Of a stretch of 64,000 bases of DNA, positions 18,123 to 30,197 are shown piece by piece. Positions within the stretch are counted from its first letter, which is position 1. The number at the start of each line of letters is the position of its first letter. The stretch spans positions 124,001 to 188,000 of the forward strand of contig NZ_JAGGKL010000002.1 in NCBI RefSeq assembly GCF_017873625.1, read 5' to 3'. Both the position numbers and the translations under genes were made by a program. The stretch comes from Methanobacterium petrolearium. GTDB taxonomy: Archaea > Methanobacteriota > Methanobacteria > Methanobacteriales > Methanobacteriaceae. A model generated the notes under the pieces. It had not been told where the DNA came from and ran no database searches. It was given only the letters and a program-made list of their open reading frames with translations.

Positions 18123-18890
18123 ATGGAACAATTCTTAATCACACCTGCAATGGGTAAAAGATTAATAGCCAAGGCCTTAGCCAATTATGAGCCTGTTAAA
18201 GAAATCTTTAAATCAGGGACCCTTGTCATTATTGCAGGAACAACCAATGGTTATGTGGCTGAGGAGATCCTATCACATCTGGGTCAAGTAGAAGGATTTT
18301 CTAGGAAAAGATTCTTCCGGGGTGTTGTACTCCCACCATCACAACCACGAACCGAAGATGGACGCCTACCTGATGAAACTGGGTTTCCTGGGGACGTGGT
18401 CATAGTTAATGGCAAATGGAAGAAAGGTTTAACTATATTTGACGTGGTTGATGATCTCAAAGAGGGAGACATCATTTTTAAAGGTGCCAATGCCCTTGAT
18501 GTTAATAAAAGAAAGGCAGCTATTTACATTGGCCATCCGCAAGGTGGAACCATTCTGGCATCACTTGAAGCAGTTGTCGGTCGGCGAACCCGCCTTATCC
18601 TGCCGGTGGGTCTGGAAAAAAGAGTTAACACGGATTTGGATGAACTGGCACTGAAAATAAATTCTCCCGGTGCACAGGGCCCTCGCCTACTACCGGTTTT
18701 GGGCGAAGTTTTTACAGAAATCGAAGCTATTTCCAGTTTAACTGGTGTTACTGTCCAGATGGTAGCTGCAGGTGGAGTTGCCGGGGCAGAAGGTTCCATA
18801 TGGCTCCTTGTTAATGGTAAACCCCAAGAAATTGAAGATGCACACAAACTAATAACATCAGTTTCAGAAGAACCGGAATTTTCAATATAA
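18123..18890 (+). CDS. Conserved hypothetical protein
   Basis: About 255 residues from the ATG at 18123 (MEQFLITPAMGKRLI); in-frame TTG 18093 and ATG 18111 are alternatives. A soluble alpha/beta protein with GTTNGYVAEEIL near the start, PPSQPRTEDGRLPDETGFPGD (two parts) in the middle, HPQGGTILASLEAVVGRR, and a Gly/Ala-rich MVAAGGVAGAEGS near the end, suggesting a phosphate- or nucleotide-binding site. No signal peptide or TM. I believe it is conserved among methanogens but do not know a function. It is 69 bp after the HisG-like gene on the same strand, so possibly co-transcribed. Confidence 0.75.
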   Translation: MEQFLITPAMGKRLIAKALANYEPVKEIFKSGTLVIIAGTTNGYVAEEILSHLGQVEGFSRKRFFRGVVLPPSQPRTEDGRLPDETGFPGDVVIVNGKWKKGLTIFDVVDDLKEGDIIFKGANALDVNKRKAAIYIGHPQGGTILASLEAVVGRRTRLILPVGLEKRVNTDLDELALKINSPGAQGPRLLPVLGEVFTEIEAISSLTGVTVQMVAAGGVAGAEGSIWLLVNGKPQEIEDAHKLITSVSEEPEFSI

Positions 18891-18934
18891 TCCATTTAAT
18901 CCATATAAAAAAGATCAAAAGCAAAAAAAACTGT
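18891..18934. terminator. Bidirectional terminator region between convergent genes
   Basis: 44 bp separate two convergent genes. It has A-runs on the plus strand (AAAAAA, AAAAAAAA), giving T-tracts for minus-strand transcripts, and shorter T-rich parts for the plus strand. Archaeal termination usually needs only such T-tracts. Confidence 0.35.
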
Positions 18935-20263
18935 TTAATATTTATCAGCTAACAGTTCTATCTCTTTTTTCGGATCTAACTTTTCAATCAATGACAATTC
19001 TTCTTCTTTAACTGCAATATATGCCTGGGAAAGTTCAATTCCCAAAGCATCCATGAGAACCTCATCTTCTTTTAAATTGTTAAGAGCTTCTTCTAGGGTG
19101 GTAGGAAGTGGTTTTATTGCAATTTTATCCCTTTCTGCTGGTGTTAAAGTGGCAGGATCATTCATGACAGGTTCAGGCAATTCCATCATTTTTTTGATAC
19201 CATCTAACCCTGCTGCAATAACAGCACCAAGTGCCAGGTAGGGATTGGATGATGCATCAACTGTTTTAAATTCAAAATGCTTAATTGCACTATCCTCTTC
19301 TCGGATAACTCTTATAGCAGCCTCACGATTATTTAAACCCCATGAATTAAAGGCCCCAACCCACTTTTGGGGTTGTATCCTCCGATAAGATCTGGGTATG
19401 GGTGTGGTAATGGCCATCAATGAAGGCAAATGATTTAAAATTCCGGCAATGAACTGTTGAGCCGTTCCTGAAAGACTGTAATCATTTTCAGAATCCTGTA
19501 AAACGTTTTTACCATTTTTCCAAAGACTTAAATGAATATGACATCCACTTCCCGCAGTATCTGGAAATATCTTAGGTAAAAAAGATGCCTGCAATTCGTG
19601 TTTATGTGCAACTGCCCTAACTGTTTCTCTAAATATAATCTGGTTATCAGCAGCTTTTAATGCATCCGCATAGTTCACGGTTATTTCATGCTGACCCGGA
19701 CCAGACTCAGGATAGTACTGTTCAACACCCACATCCTGGGAAATTAATGATTTTACCATATCCCCAATCACCTCATAATTAATGTCCATGGAATAGGTTG
19801 AGGCAAATGGTGTTGAATCTGAGGAGATGTAAGGATTAAACTCCCCATCCTTTTTCAAAAGGTAAAATTCATTTTCAAAGGCAGCTTTAACTTCCAAACC
19901 CTCCTCAAGAGTATCAGAAATCATTTTTTTCAGGAATCCACGCGGACAATTCTCCCAAACCTTTCCATTTTTAGTCATATCTCCCATAACCCTGGCATGG
20001 CCCGGTGCATAGGGTATAATGGTTAAAGTGGACATGTCCCCTTTTAATGTTATTTCTCCCACAGGATCCAGCCCGGATCCTGCAACCACACCATCGTATA
20101 CACCTGGAACCCCCTGCTGGCCGCGGGAGATACCTACTGAAACATTGTTATCTTTTATAGCATCAACATGAACTGCCTTAGCTCGGATGATATTAGCGTT
20201 ATCACACCATAATACGCGTATGAACTGGGTTTTAGAGTTATCCATGTTTTTTATTTCATTCAT
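18935..20263 (-). CDS. Glutamine synthetase-family ligase
   Basis: About 442 residues from the ATG at 20263, which has GGTGA 5-6 nt upstream; an in-frame ATG at 20299 has none. GS-type catalytic signatures are present: AFENEFYLL, GSGCHIHLSLWKNG, PQKWVGAFNSWGLNNREAAIRV (in parts) and the C-terminal FEFKTVDASSNPYLALGA. It joins an amine to a gamma-glutamyl phosphate made from ATP. The short N-terminal beta-grasp domain and these motif variants look more like the GS-like/gamma-glutamyl-amine ligase group than like the canonical nitrogen-assimilation GlnA of methanogens, and no glnK/amt genes are beside it. It could still be an alternative GlnA. Confidence 0.82.
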   Translation of the reverse strand: MNEIKNMDNSKTQFIRVLWCDNANIIRAKAVHVDAIKDNNVSVGISRGQQGVPGVYDGVVAGSGLDPVGEITLKGDMSTLTIIPYAPGHARVMGDMTKNGKVWENCPRGFLKKMISDTLEEGLEVKAAFENEFYLLKKDGEFNPYISSDSTPFASTYSMDINYEVIGDMVKSLISQDVGVEQYYPESGPGQHEITVNYADALKAADNQIIFRETVRAVAHKHELQASFLPKIFPDTAGSGCHIHLSLWKNGKNVLQDSENDYSLSGTAQQFIAGILNHLPSLMAITTPIPRSYRRIQPQKWVGAFNSWGLNNREAAIRVIREEDSAIKHFEFKTVDASSNPYLALGAVIAAGLDGIKKMMELPEPVMNDPATLTPAERDKIAIKPLPTTLEEALNNLKEDEVLMDALGIELSQAYIAVKEEELSLIEKLDPKKEIELLADKY

Positions 20264-20511
20264 GAGGTCACCTTTGATTAGATTATTATTTATCATCATA
20301 TATTAAATTTTTAGATAATGAAAAACATGCCTAAAAATAATATGTCATTCAAATATGGTTTTTAAATCATTTTTTTAAAATAATTTTCATATGGAGAAAT
20401 ATTTTCTCATCTAAATATTTTTCCATCTATTTAGTGAAAAAATTCCAACATAATAATATCTCCTAAAAAATGAGTTAAAAAACCCCAAAAAAATGAAATG
20501 GGGGATAATTC

Positions 20512-23500
20512 TCAACTACGTTTAGGTAGTATCAGTCCGGCAAATACCATAAATACTGCCAATAATAAGGCCGCAAACGGCATTCCTGTTTTTTGCATAC
20601 CAACGGTTTTTTGGACGTTCTGAGCGTTAACACTTGTTTTACTAGAATTCTGGGGGATAATAGTCACGTTACTGGTGTGAGGATACAGTTCAGGGTCCCA
20701 TGTCAGTGATGTAAGGGTAGCTTTGTTTTCAATGGCGCCTGAACTTTCCACAGTGAATCTTAAAACCAGATGAGCTACGGTATCAGCTGGTAAATTTGGA
20801 ATATTCCACACTCCATTGTCATAGTTTCCATAGTCCACAGAATCCACACCCACAAATTTCAGACCAGTCAGAGGCAGTACTTCAGTTACTTTCACAGATG
20901 TAGCTGCATTGGGGCCATGATTCTGCACAATCAAGGTATACAGAATTGTGTCATGAACTTTAGGACGATTATTGTTCACGGATTTGGTTAACTCTAAAGC
21001 AGCAGCATCGGGTGTGTTGAGTGTTAAGTTGGTTGTGTTGAAAGTTTGATAGTCGGGGGTTGTTTGTGCGGTTACGTTTGCCCAGTTGGTGATGGTTCCG
21101 GTGGTGGTTATGTTGACTGTGATGTTGAGGTTAGCGTCTGTTCCTCCATTGGTTAGGGTTCCTATGTTCCATATGCCTGTTGTTGGGTTGTATGTGGTGG
21201 TTCCGGATGCTGTGTGTGTAATGTAGGTTAATCCGGATGGTAGTATGTCTGTGACTTGTACTCCTTCTGCATTGGAGGGTCCGTTGTTGTGTGCGGTTAT
21301 GAGGAAGGTTACCAGATCCCAATAATTGGGTGTTGTCGTAGTTGCGGTTTTGGTCAGGGTCACATGTGCAGCGTCAGGAACTGTTATCTGTGCGGTGGCA
21401 CTGGCTAGTGGTCCGGGGTGGTAGATGTCTTGTTCAGTTACGTTGGCTGTATTGTTGATGAGTCCGGTTTGAGTGACTGTACCAATAATACCTATCCATA
21501 CTTTTCTACCTTGACCAAACCCGATATACTGCTGTGAGAATGGAGTGTTGTAATGGTGCCATGTTGTGGTGTCCGGACTGAAGCCTACCCAATATTCATT
21601 TCCTATGGTAAATCCAGACGGATTGTCTTTTACACATATAGTGGTTGCGTTGGGTCCTTTGTTTTCGCATGTGACTATGGCGTAGATTGTGTCTAGGTAG
21701 TTTGCTGTGGTGATGGCTGGTCCGTCGAGAGTGGCTCTGAATTCTTTGGTCATTTCAATTACTGCTGCATCGGGTACATTTATTTGTGCGGTGGCACTGG
21801 CTAGTGGTCCGGGGTGGTAGGTGTCTTGTTTGGTTACGTTGGCTGTGTTGTTGATGAGTCCAGTCTGATTGACAGTGCCAATTAAGCCTATCCATATTTT
21901 GTCTCCAGGACTAATGAAGGTATATGCATTGGTGAATTTAGAGTTGACATGGAACCAGGTTGTGGTATCAGGATTGTAACCTATCCAGTATTCATCTCCA
22001 AGGTTGAATCCAGATGGAGTGTCAATTACCTGTACAGTAGTGGCATCAGGTCCTTTGTTTTCATAGGTAAATATGGTGTAGATCGTGTCTAGGTAGTTTG
22101 CTGTGGTGATGGCTGGTCCGTCGAGAGTGGCTCTGAATTCTTTGGTCATTTCAATTACAGCTGCTTCAGGTGTGTTGAGTGTTAAGTTGGTTGTGTTGAA
22201 AGTTTGATAGTCGGGGGTTGTTTGTGCGGTTACGTTTGCCCAGTTGGTGATGGTTCCGGTGGTGGTTATGTTGACTGTGATGTTGAGGTTAGCGTCTGTT
22301 CCTCCATTGGTTAGGGTTCCTATGTTCCATATGCCTGTTGTTGGGTTGTAAATGGTGGTTCCGGATGATGTACTGTCAACGTAGGTTATTCCGGCTGGTA
22401 ATATGTCTGTGACTTGTACTCCTTCTGCATCGTTGGGTCCGTTGTTGTGTGCGGTTATGAGGAAGGTTACCAGATCCCAATAATTGGGTGTTGTCGTAGT
22501 TGCGGTTTTGGTCAGGGTCACATGTGCAGTTGCCGATGCGATCACAATATCACAAGGAGTCTGTGCAGTATTTGAAGTAGTATGTACATTAGCTGAATCC
22601 AGAGTTGCATTAAGATGGGATGTTCCCGCACTGTTTGCAGTGAAAATTGTGGATGCGTTCCCATTTAAAGTATATGCTGGGTTCATGTTAAGTGTTCCCA
22701 GTGGAGAGCCCGTGAAGATGAAGTTTATTTGGATTCCATCCTTAACATGGCCTAAAGATGAAATATCGCTATAGCTTGTTCCGTTGAAGTTATGGTTAAG
22801 ATCTGCGGTAATTGTGGAGGTCTGGCCATTATTTATTGAATAAGGATCTGCAGTGATGCCCAACACTAACCAGTTTGTGTAGATAACGATTCCCTCTACT
22901 CCACTTGGACCAGTATTAGTTCCCCACCAATTATTATTTGCATATAGTATGGTTGATGGGTTCCAATCTATCTGAAGTATATGATTTCCTACTATCTGAT
23001 TCAGATAAAGATTATTGTTTTCGTCAGGTGCAGTTGTGGAAGTAATTCCTCCTCCGTTAGAAGCGTCATTTAAATTGTTATTTTTGATGATGTTGCTGTA
23101 AATATTGTTATATTTTGAATTAGATACCAGACGGATTCCGTGATTATAATTATCAGATATGTTGTTGTCATATATCTGGTTATAACTTGACCATATCCAC
23201 ATTCCCGCCCAGTTGTTTAGCATGGTGTTATGAAGAATAATACAATTGTTAGCATCTGTACCTAAATAAACACCTGCACTTGAAGATTGTGTGGCACCGG
23301 ATAGGATAAAACCTTGAATGGTAGAACCACTACCTCCTGAGTAAATATGGAAACAGGAACCCGTGCTGCCAGCATTGATGGTTACTGATCCATTGGCTTT
23401 AATAGTGAGATTCTTGGTAACATTAACATTCTCGTTATAAGTACCAGTGTTAACTGTGATATTATCACCATCACTTGCACCATCAACCACATCTTGAATA

Positions 23501-23607
23501 TTATCCCCAGGATTAACTGTATGGTTCGTTGCAGAAACTGTATTACATGTTAGAATAGCAAGCATCAAAAAACCAAGAAAAATTATTAGTTTTCGAATTT
23601 TTTTCAC
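20512..23607 (-). CDS. Adhesin-like surface protein, beta-helix and DUF11 repeats
   Basis: 1,031 residues from a GTG start. Signal peptide 1-26 (ends TVSA). Residues about 30-230 form a right-handed beta-helix (NosD-like: repeated NNWAGMWIWSS/YNQIYDNNIS type turns). Next is an Ig-like segment with LNGNASTIFTANSAGTSH, then four or five DUF11-type repeats of about 120-130 residues (LTKTATTTTPNYWDLVTF; EMTKEFRATLDGPAIT). A C-terminal hydrophobic helix (MPFAALLLAVFMVFAGLIL) followed by PKRS anchors it. Typical of the many cell-surface adhesin-like proteins of Methanobacteriales. Internal DNA repeats (A-B-B-A order) show recent reshuffling. Confidence 0.92.
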   Translation of the reverse strand: MKKIRKLIIFLGFLMLAILTCNTVSATNHTVNPGDNIQDVVDGASDGDNITVNTGTYNENVNVTKNLTIKANGSVTINAGSTGSCFHIYSGGSGSTIQGFILSGATQSSSAGVYLGTDANNCIILHNTMLNNWAGMWIWSSYNQIYDNNISDNYNHGIRLVSNSKYNNIYSNIIKNNNLNDASNGGGITSTTAPDENNNLYLNQIVGNHILQIDWNPSTILYANNNWWGTNTGPSGVEGIVIYTNWLVLGITADPYSINNGQTSTITADLNHNFNGTSYSDISSLGHVKDGIQINFIFTGSPLGTLNMNPAYTLNGNASTIFTANSAGTSHLNATLDSANVHTTSNTAQTPCDIVIASATAHVTLTKTATTTTPNYWDLVTFLITAHNNGPNDAEGVQVTDILPAGITYVDSTSSGTTIYNPTTGIWNIGTLTNGGTDANLNITVNITTTGTITNWANVTAQTTPDYQTFNTTNLTLNTPEAAVIEMTKEFRATLDGPAITTANYLDTIYTIFTYENKGPDATTVQVIDTPSGFNLGDEYWIGYNPDTTTWFHVNSKFTNAYTFISPGDKIWIGLIGTVNQTGLINNTANVTKQDTYHPGPLASATAQINVPDAAVIEMTKEFRATLDGPAITTANYLDTIYAIVTCENKGPNATTICVKDNPSGFTIGNEYWVGFSPDTTTWHHYNTPFSQQYIGFGQGRKVWIGIIGTVTQTGLINNTANVTEQDIYHPGPLASATAQITVPDAAHVTLTKTATTTTPNYWDLVTFLITAHNNGPSNAEGVQVTDILPSGLTYITHTASGTTTYNPTTGIWNIGTLTNGGTDANLNITVNITTTGTITNWANVTAQTTPDYQTFNTTNLTLNTPDAAALELTKSVNNNRPKVHDTILYTLIVQNHGPNAATSVKVTEVLPLTGLKFVGVDSVDYGNYDNGVWNIPNLPADTVAHLVLRFTVESSGAIENKATLTSLTWDPELYPHTSNVTIIPQNSSKTSVNAQNVQKTVGMQKTGMPFAALLLAVFMVFAGLILPKRS
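21011..21371. repeat. 361-bp direct repeat A, copy 1 (inside adhesin)
   Basis: Nearly identical to 22169-22529, offset 1,158 bp. It encodes a DUF11 module with LTKTATTTTPNYWDLVTF. Only a few scattered differences are seen (for example around 21195-21250 versus 22353-22400). Confidence 0.85.
21391..21762. repeat. 396-bp repeat B, copy 1 (inside adhesin)
   Basis: Related to 21787-22158 with an exact 396-bp offset (132 codons). The ends (GTGGCACTGGCTAGTGGTCC and the segment coding EMTKEFRATLDGPAIT) are almost identical while the middle has diverged, as expected for repeated surface modules under diversifying selection. Confidence 0.8.
21787..22158. repeat. 396-bp repeat B, copy 2 (inside adhesin)
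   Basis: Second copy of the DUF11-type module, adjacent to copy 1. Its middle section encodes DTPSGFNLGDEYWIGYNPDT compared with DNPSGFTIGNEYWVGFSPDT in copy 1. Confidence 0.8.
22169..22529. repeat. 361-bp direct repeat A, copy 2 (inside adhesin)
   Basis: Second copy of repeat A, upstream in the gene. The equal length of the two copies keeps the reading frame. Confidence 0.85.
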
Positions 23608-23792
23608 CCCCTTTATGCCTGATAAATTTTTAGTCGTCGGACCTGTTTTGTTGTTAGTAACTAATAAATCTATCTAAAAACAAATTAAAGATGAAAAAAC
23701 CAAATCAACCGTTGGAAAAAATTTATTCATCAGTATTTTAAATTGATCTGTTAATAATTAAATGACCTGTAAGAGAAAAAAAAGGGAATCTT

Positions 23793-26372
<2,580 letters not shown>

Positions 26373-26482
26373 TTTATCTTAATTAGCGTTTTTAGATTTC
26401 TTTTTAACTTAAATCTCTTTTTAACTATATACTTTTTTCAACTTAGATTTTTTTCAACTTAGATTTTTGTCACGGATTTCTA

Positions 26483-27247
26483 TTAAAATTCAATGAAATG
26501 AGGATCATAATGGTATGGTTCCTGTTGAACCCTTAAAAGATGATTTATTTTCCCAAAATAAAATGTTTCAAAGTTTTCAACCCCAAAAACATCCAAATCT
26601 CCATGATTAGATTCTTTCAGGAATGGTGAAAGAGGTTTTTCATGAAGAACATCTGATCCTTCGGTGATGAAGTTAAATGAGGGCATTACAATCATTTTTT
26701 TGTCACGAAAATCTCCGGCCAGGAAACATTTGACTTTTTCCATTCTTTCACCACTTCTGATTCCAACAGAGGGATGTTCATGCCCTATAACAATGGTTTG
26801 TTCTTCAATCTCATCGGATTTTTTTGGAATTTTATCACCATGCATCACCATGAAATTGCCGGTTGAAAACTGAGGATGCACATCTAAACCTGTTTTTTCG
26901 GCGATAATTGGCGTCAGTGGGTCATGGTTACCTTTTATGAGGATTATTTCCTGAAATCTTTCTTTAAGATAATCAATGAATTTAATGGTTTCTTTCCATT
27001 CCTGGCGACTTATTTTGCCGAATTCATGTTTTAAATCTCCATTAATGATAATACGCGAACAATCACTGCGCAAATGGATGTCTTCTGTTCGTTTCAGGAT
27101 TTTAGGATACTGGAATTTGGGCACCATTATCCCTTGATAGTTGAGGGCTTCCTCATATCCCAGGTGAAGATCTGATATCACCAGATAATCTTCGACTTCC
27201 AGCGCTAAATCCAGTATTTTAGCACCGTAGATATTAGTGTAATTCAT
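26483..27247 (-). CDS. Lhr-associated metallophosphoesterase
   Basis: About 254 residues from the ATG at 27247, which has GAGG 6 nt upstream. All calcineurin-like metal motifs are there: SDLHLGYEE, NGDLKHEFG, KGNHDP, MHGDK and GHEHPSVG. It belongs to the metallophosphoesterase group encoded next to Lhr helicases (COG1407 type), thought to act on DNA or RNA ends during the same repair process. The lhr gene follows on the same strand, so co-expression is likely. Confidence 0.9.
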   Translation of the reverse strand: MNYTNIYGAKILDLALEVEDYLVISDLHLGYEEALNYQGIMVPKFQYPKILKRTEDIHLRSDCSRIIINGDLKHEFGKISRQEWKETIKFIDYLKERFQEIILIKGNHDPLTPIIAEKTGLDVHPQFSTGNFMVMHGDKIPKKSDEIEEQTIVIGHEHPSVGIRSGERMEKVKCFLAGDFRDKKMIVMPSFNFITEGSDVLHEKPLSPFLKESNHGDLDVFGVENFETFYFGKINHLLRVQQEPYHYDPHFIEF

Positions 27248-27492
27248 AGTTTTCCTCAAATGTTTAGAAAAAAATATTTCAATTCTTTTCCTAGATTGAA
27301 ACTTGTTTGAATAGGGTTAATAAGTAAAAATTGTTAGGATTGTTGATATTAATCCACATGTAACTGGGTAAGATTGATAAGTTATTAAATCAAATTCGTC
27401 AATTTAATAGTAATTATAACCATTAGGAAAATTTGTTTATAAATGTTTTTATTGGATGTGAATTTTCGAAAATTCATCATTTACTTAACACA

Positions 27493-27732
27493 TCATGATT
27501 TAATTCTTTTTTTAGGCCACAACCATGAGAAAAACAGATGAATCAGGAGCACAAATAGAAATGGTAAAAATATGAGGGAGTGAATCTGGAATGAGAGTGT
27601 TTTATCTAACAAACTGCCAGTAATAACTTCTATTGTTTGATAATAACTTATCCCCAGTCCTGAAATAATGACAATAAATATCAAAATTAGTAGAATGATA
27701 TGAATGGTCTTTTTGGTGGTTTTTCGGTCCAT
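27493..27732 (-). CDS. Small two-TM protein, possible heme-binding partner
   Basis: 79 residues: an N-terminal TM (about 10-30), a polar loop and a second TM with two histidines in register (FQIHSLIFLPFLFVLLIHLFF). Spaced His residues in such helices resemble the heme-binding DUF4405/cytochrome b-like membrane proteins. It is 77 bp downstream of the molybdopterin protein gene on the same strand, so it may serve as its membrane electron partner. This is inference from context. Confidence 0.6.
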   Translation of the reverse strand: MDRKTTKKTIHIILLILIFIVIISGLGISYYQTIEVITGSLLDKTLSFQIHSLIFLPFLFVLLIHLFFSWLWPKKRIKS

Positions 27733-27808
27733 TTTTGGTCCTTGTGTGGTTATTATCAGTTATGAATTTGTTTTCATGAATTTTAATAAATTAAATTTAA
27801 ATCATAAA

Positions 27809-28474
27809 TTAATTCAAAAAACTTTCATTAAGATTTCCCAGGTTAGAATATCCTCTACTTTCCCAGTATCCCTGATAATTGGGGTTATCAGAAAGCTCAA
27901 TCCGGTTTATCCATTTAATCCATTTGTATCCCCATTTACTCTCAGCAACCAGTTGAAATGGGTAGCCTCGTTCTGGAGGCAATGTGACATTGTTCATTTT
28001 ATAAGCCATCATGATCTGGTTTTTTTCAATATATTCCAGGGGGAAAGAGGTGGAATAACCATCAACCGCATAAAATATAATGGTATTAGCTTGAGGTGAT
28101 GGTTGAACTTCCTTCACTATATCTTTAACCAGGACACCCTGCCATAATATATTCACACTCCATCCTTCCACACAGTCAAGTTTAACCACTTTCTGGTAAT
28201 TTTGGAAACTCTTCACCTCATCATAGGTGAAATTTTTAGGATTTTCAACTAAACCTGTAACTTCAAGGGTATAATTAGAAATATTCACATTTTGGGTTCC
28301 TTTAATGGAGTTTTCACGGAAATCATTTACAGAAGAGAGTTTTTCCCCCTGATATTCTGTTATTTCTACAGAATCAAGGGGTATTGTTGAGGGTTGGAGA
28401 AAGCCCAGACTGATTGCAGTAGCTAGGAGCATTATAAAAGCTATTGCTGCCACGGCAATGAATTGTTTATTCAT
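27809..28474 (-). CDS. Exported molybdopterin-dependent oxidoreductase (sulfite oxidase fold)
   Basis: 221 residues. An N-terminal signal or anchor helix (about 6-26) precedes the sulfite-oxidase-type Mo-cofactor domain: the molybdenum ligand Cys is C101 in VVKLDCVEGWSVNILWQGV, then FYAVDGYSTSFPLEY and the late YKWIKWINRIEL. It resembles the MsrP/YedY group, which reduces oxidised methionine in exported proteins, and is shorter because no dimerisation domain follows. A small two-TM protein with paired histidines follows and may deliver electrons. Substrate not determined. Confidence 0.82.
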   Translation of the reverse strand: MNKQFIAVAAIAFIMLLATAISLGFLQPSTIPLDSVEITEYQGEKLSSVNDFRENSIKGTQNVNISNYTLEVTGLVENPKNFTYDEVKSFQNYQKVVKLDCVEGWSVNILWQGVLVKDIVKEVQPSPQANTIIFYAVDGYSTSFPLEYIEKNQIMMAYKMNNVTLPPERGYPFQLVAESKWGYKWIKWINRIELSDNPNYQGYWESRGYSNLGNLNESFLN

Positions 28475-28510
28475 TCCATCCCCTCGAATTTTTCTTAAGC
28501 CAGTATGATT

Positions 28511-30055
28511 TTATTTTTCACTGTAGAGTTGTGTCACAGGTAAATTACGCAACCAGCCCAGATCACTCTGGTACAGCATTCTGATATCCTTGATTCCCAG
28601 ACGTATCATGGCCAGGCGTTCAATTCCCAGTCCAAAGGCAGCTACCGGGGTCTCCACTCCCAGTGGCTCCAGTACTTCAGGACGGAACATTCCAGATCCA
28701 CCCAGTTCTATCCAGCTTTCCTTCTCTGGCAGGTAGATCTCACACTCAGTAGATAGGTAAGTGTAGGGGAAGTATGCTGGTCGGAAGCGGACTTCGAAGC
28801 CTAACTGGTGGTAGAATTCCTTTAAGATACCTAAAAGGTTTTTGAAGTTAATATCTTCAGCAGCTACAATACCTTCCACCTGATGGAACTCTGGAAGGTG
28901 TTTGTAGGTGATGGTTTCCCTGCGGAAAACCCTTCCTACAGAGAACATCTTTAGGGGTGGTTTGTTCTCAGCCAGGAAACGTGCAGATACACAGGTGGTG
29001 TGGGTTCTAAGTACGGACTGGCGGGCTACCTCTTTATCCCACTGATAACCCCAGCCTTCACTACCAGTATGCCCTCCATCTTCATGTGCCTGAGAAACCT
29101 TTTCCACCAGGTCATCAGGGGGTAACTGGGTGTTTTGAGGTGATTTAACATAAAAAGTATCCTGCATCTCCCTTGCTGCATGGTCTTGGGGTTGGAAGAG
29201 GCAGTCAAAATTCCAGAAGGCAGATTCCAGTATAGTGCCCCGGGATTCAGTGAAACCCAAATTCAAAAATATGCGACGTATTTCCTGAATTGTTCGCTGC
29301 AGTGGGTGCATTTTACCGGGGAAAACAAGGGGATGTTCTGCGGTAATATCGTAACCACGGTAATGGAGGTTTTTCCATGTACCAGTTTTCAGCTGGTCAT
29401 GGGTTAGTTGGGTGGCTTCTTCTTTAATTTCAAAGCCATGATCCAGTATTTTCTGACCTTTAGATGTTACTCTGAAGGTGTAATTTGAACTTTTGTTTAA
29501 ATTAACCAGGCCTTTCCTTTTTTTAAGTAATTGGAATCCTTCTTTAAGGGATGATGATAAACCATTGAGGGTTAACATTTTCCCGGAGTCCATAATGGTT
29601 TTAAGAAGTATTTCATCTATTCCAGGTTTTTCAAGAGCTTTTTCACCTTCAGGGGTGATGGTGACATTACCTTTATCCAAGAGAGCCCAACCCTTCTTAA
29701 GAAGCCAACCTATGGCTATTTTTACTTCTGAAGTTTCAATTCCTGATTTACTGGAGAGATCTTTCATGTGAATGGTGTTTTCTTCATGAAGAGCTTCCAG
29801 TATCTTCCGCTCAGGTAAACCTTCCTGAGCATAGTCTGCACCTGAGGGCCCCAGGCTGAGGAATTCATCCACATCCTTTTCCACTTCAATAATTCCTTTG
29901 GATTCCAGCGCCCCAGCGGCACTCATAACCTGTTTTATGTCTAAACTCTGTGATTGGGCCACATCGTCAGGCAGTACTTCTCCCCCTGCCTCTCCAATGG
30001 CTTTTAACACCTTTTTCTCGTAGAGGTGCATTTGATTGATGATCTTTGTTATCAC
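28511..30055 (-). CDS. pheS: Phenylalanine-tRNA ligase alpha subunit
   Basis: 514 residues from a GTG start with SD GAGGT 6 nt upstream. The archaeal/eukaryotic-type PheRS alpha: N-terminal winged-helix DNA/tRNA-binding repeats (1-170), then the class II catalytic domain with PLQRTIQEIRRIF (motif 1 region), FRRETITYKHLPEFHQVEG (motif 2), and GLGIERLAMIRLGI (motif 3). It works with the beta subunit, which is not in this window. Upstream and downstream genes are unrelated, so it is probably monocistronic. Confidence 0.95.
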   Translation of the reverse strand: MITKIINQMHLYEKKVLKAIGEAGGEVLPDDVAQSQSLDIKQVMSAAGALESKGIIEVEKDVDEFLSLGPSGADYAQEGLPERKILEALHEENTIHMKDLSSKSGIETSEVKIAIGWLLKKGWALLDKGNVTITPEGEKALEKPGIDEILLKTIMDSGKMLTLNGLSSSLKEGFQLLKKRKGLVNLNKSSNYTFRVTSKGQKILDHGFEIKEEATQLTHDQLKTGTWKNLHYRGYDITAEHPLVFPGKMHPLQRTIQEIRRIFLNLGFTESRGTILESAFWNFDCLFQPQDHAAREMQDTFYVKSPQNTQLPPDDLVEKVSQAHEDGGHTGSEGWGYQWDKEVARQSVLRTHTTCVSARFLAENKPPLKMFSVGRVFRRETITYKHLPEFHQVEGIVAAEDINFKNLLGILKEFYHQLGFEVRFRPAYFPYTYLSTECEIYLPEKESWIELGGSGMFRPEVLEPLGVETPVAAFGLGIERLAMIRLGIKDIRMLYQSDLGWLRNLPVTQLYSEK

Positions 30056-30197
30056 TTTTAAACCTCAAATTACATTTTATTGGATATCTAATGGTATTTA
30101 ACTAATTATAATAAAATTTTATTGAATGTATATTATTGAATAATTGTTGATATTGCATATTATAATAATATCAGTATTAATCTGTTTTTTTTAAAAT

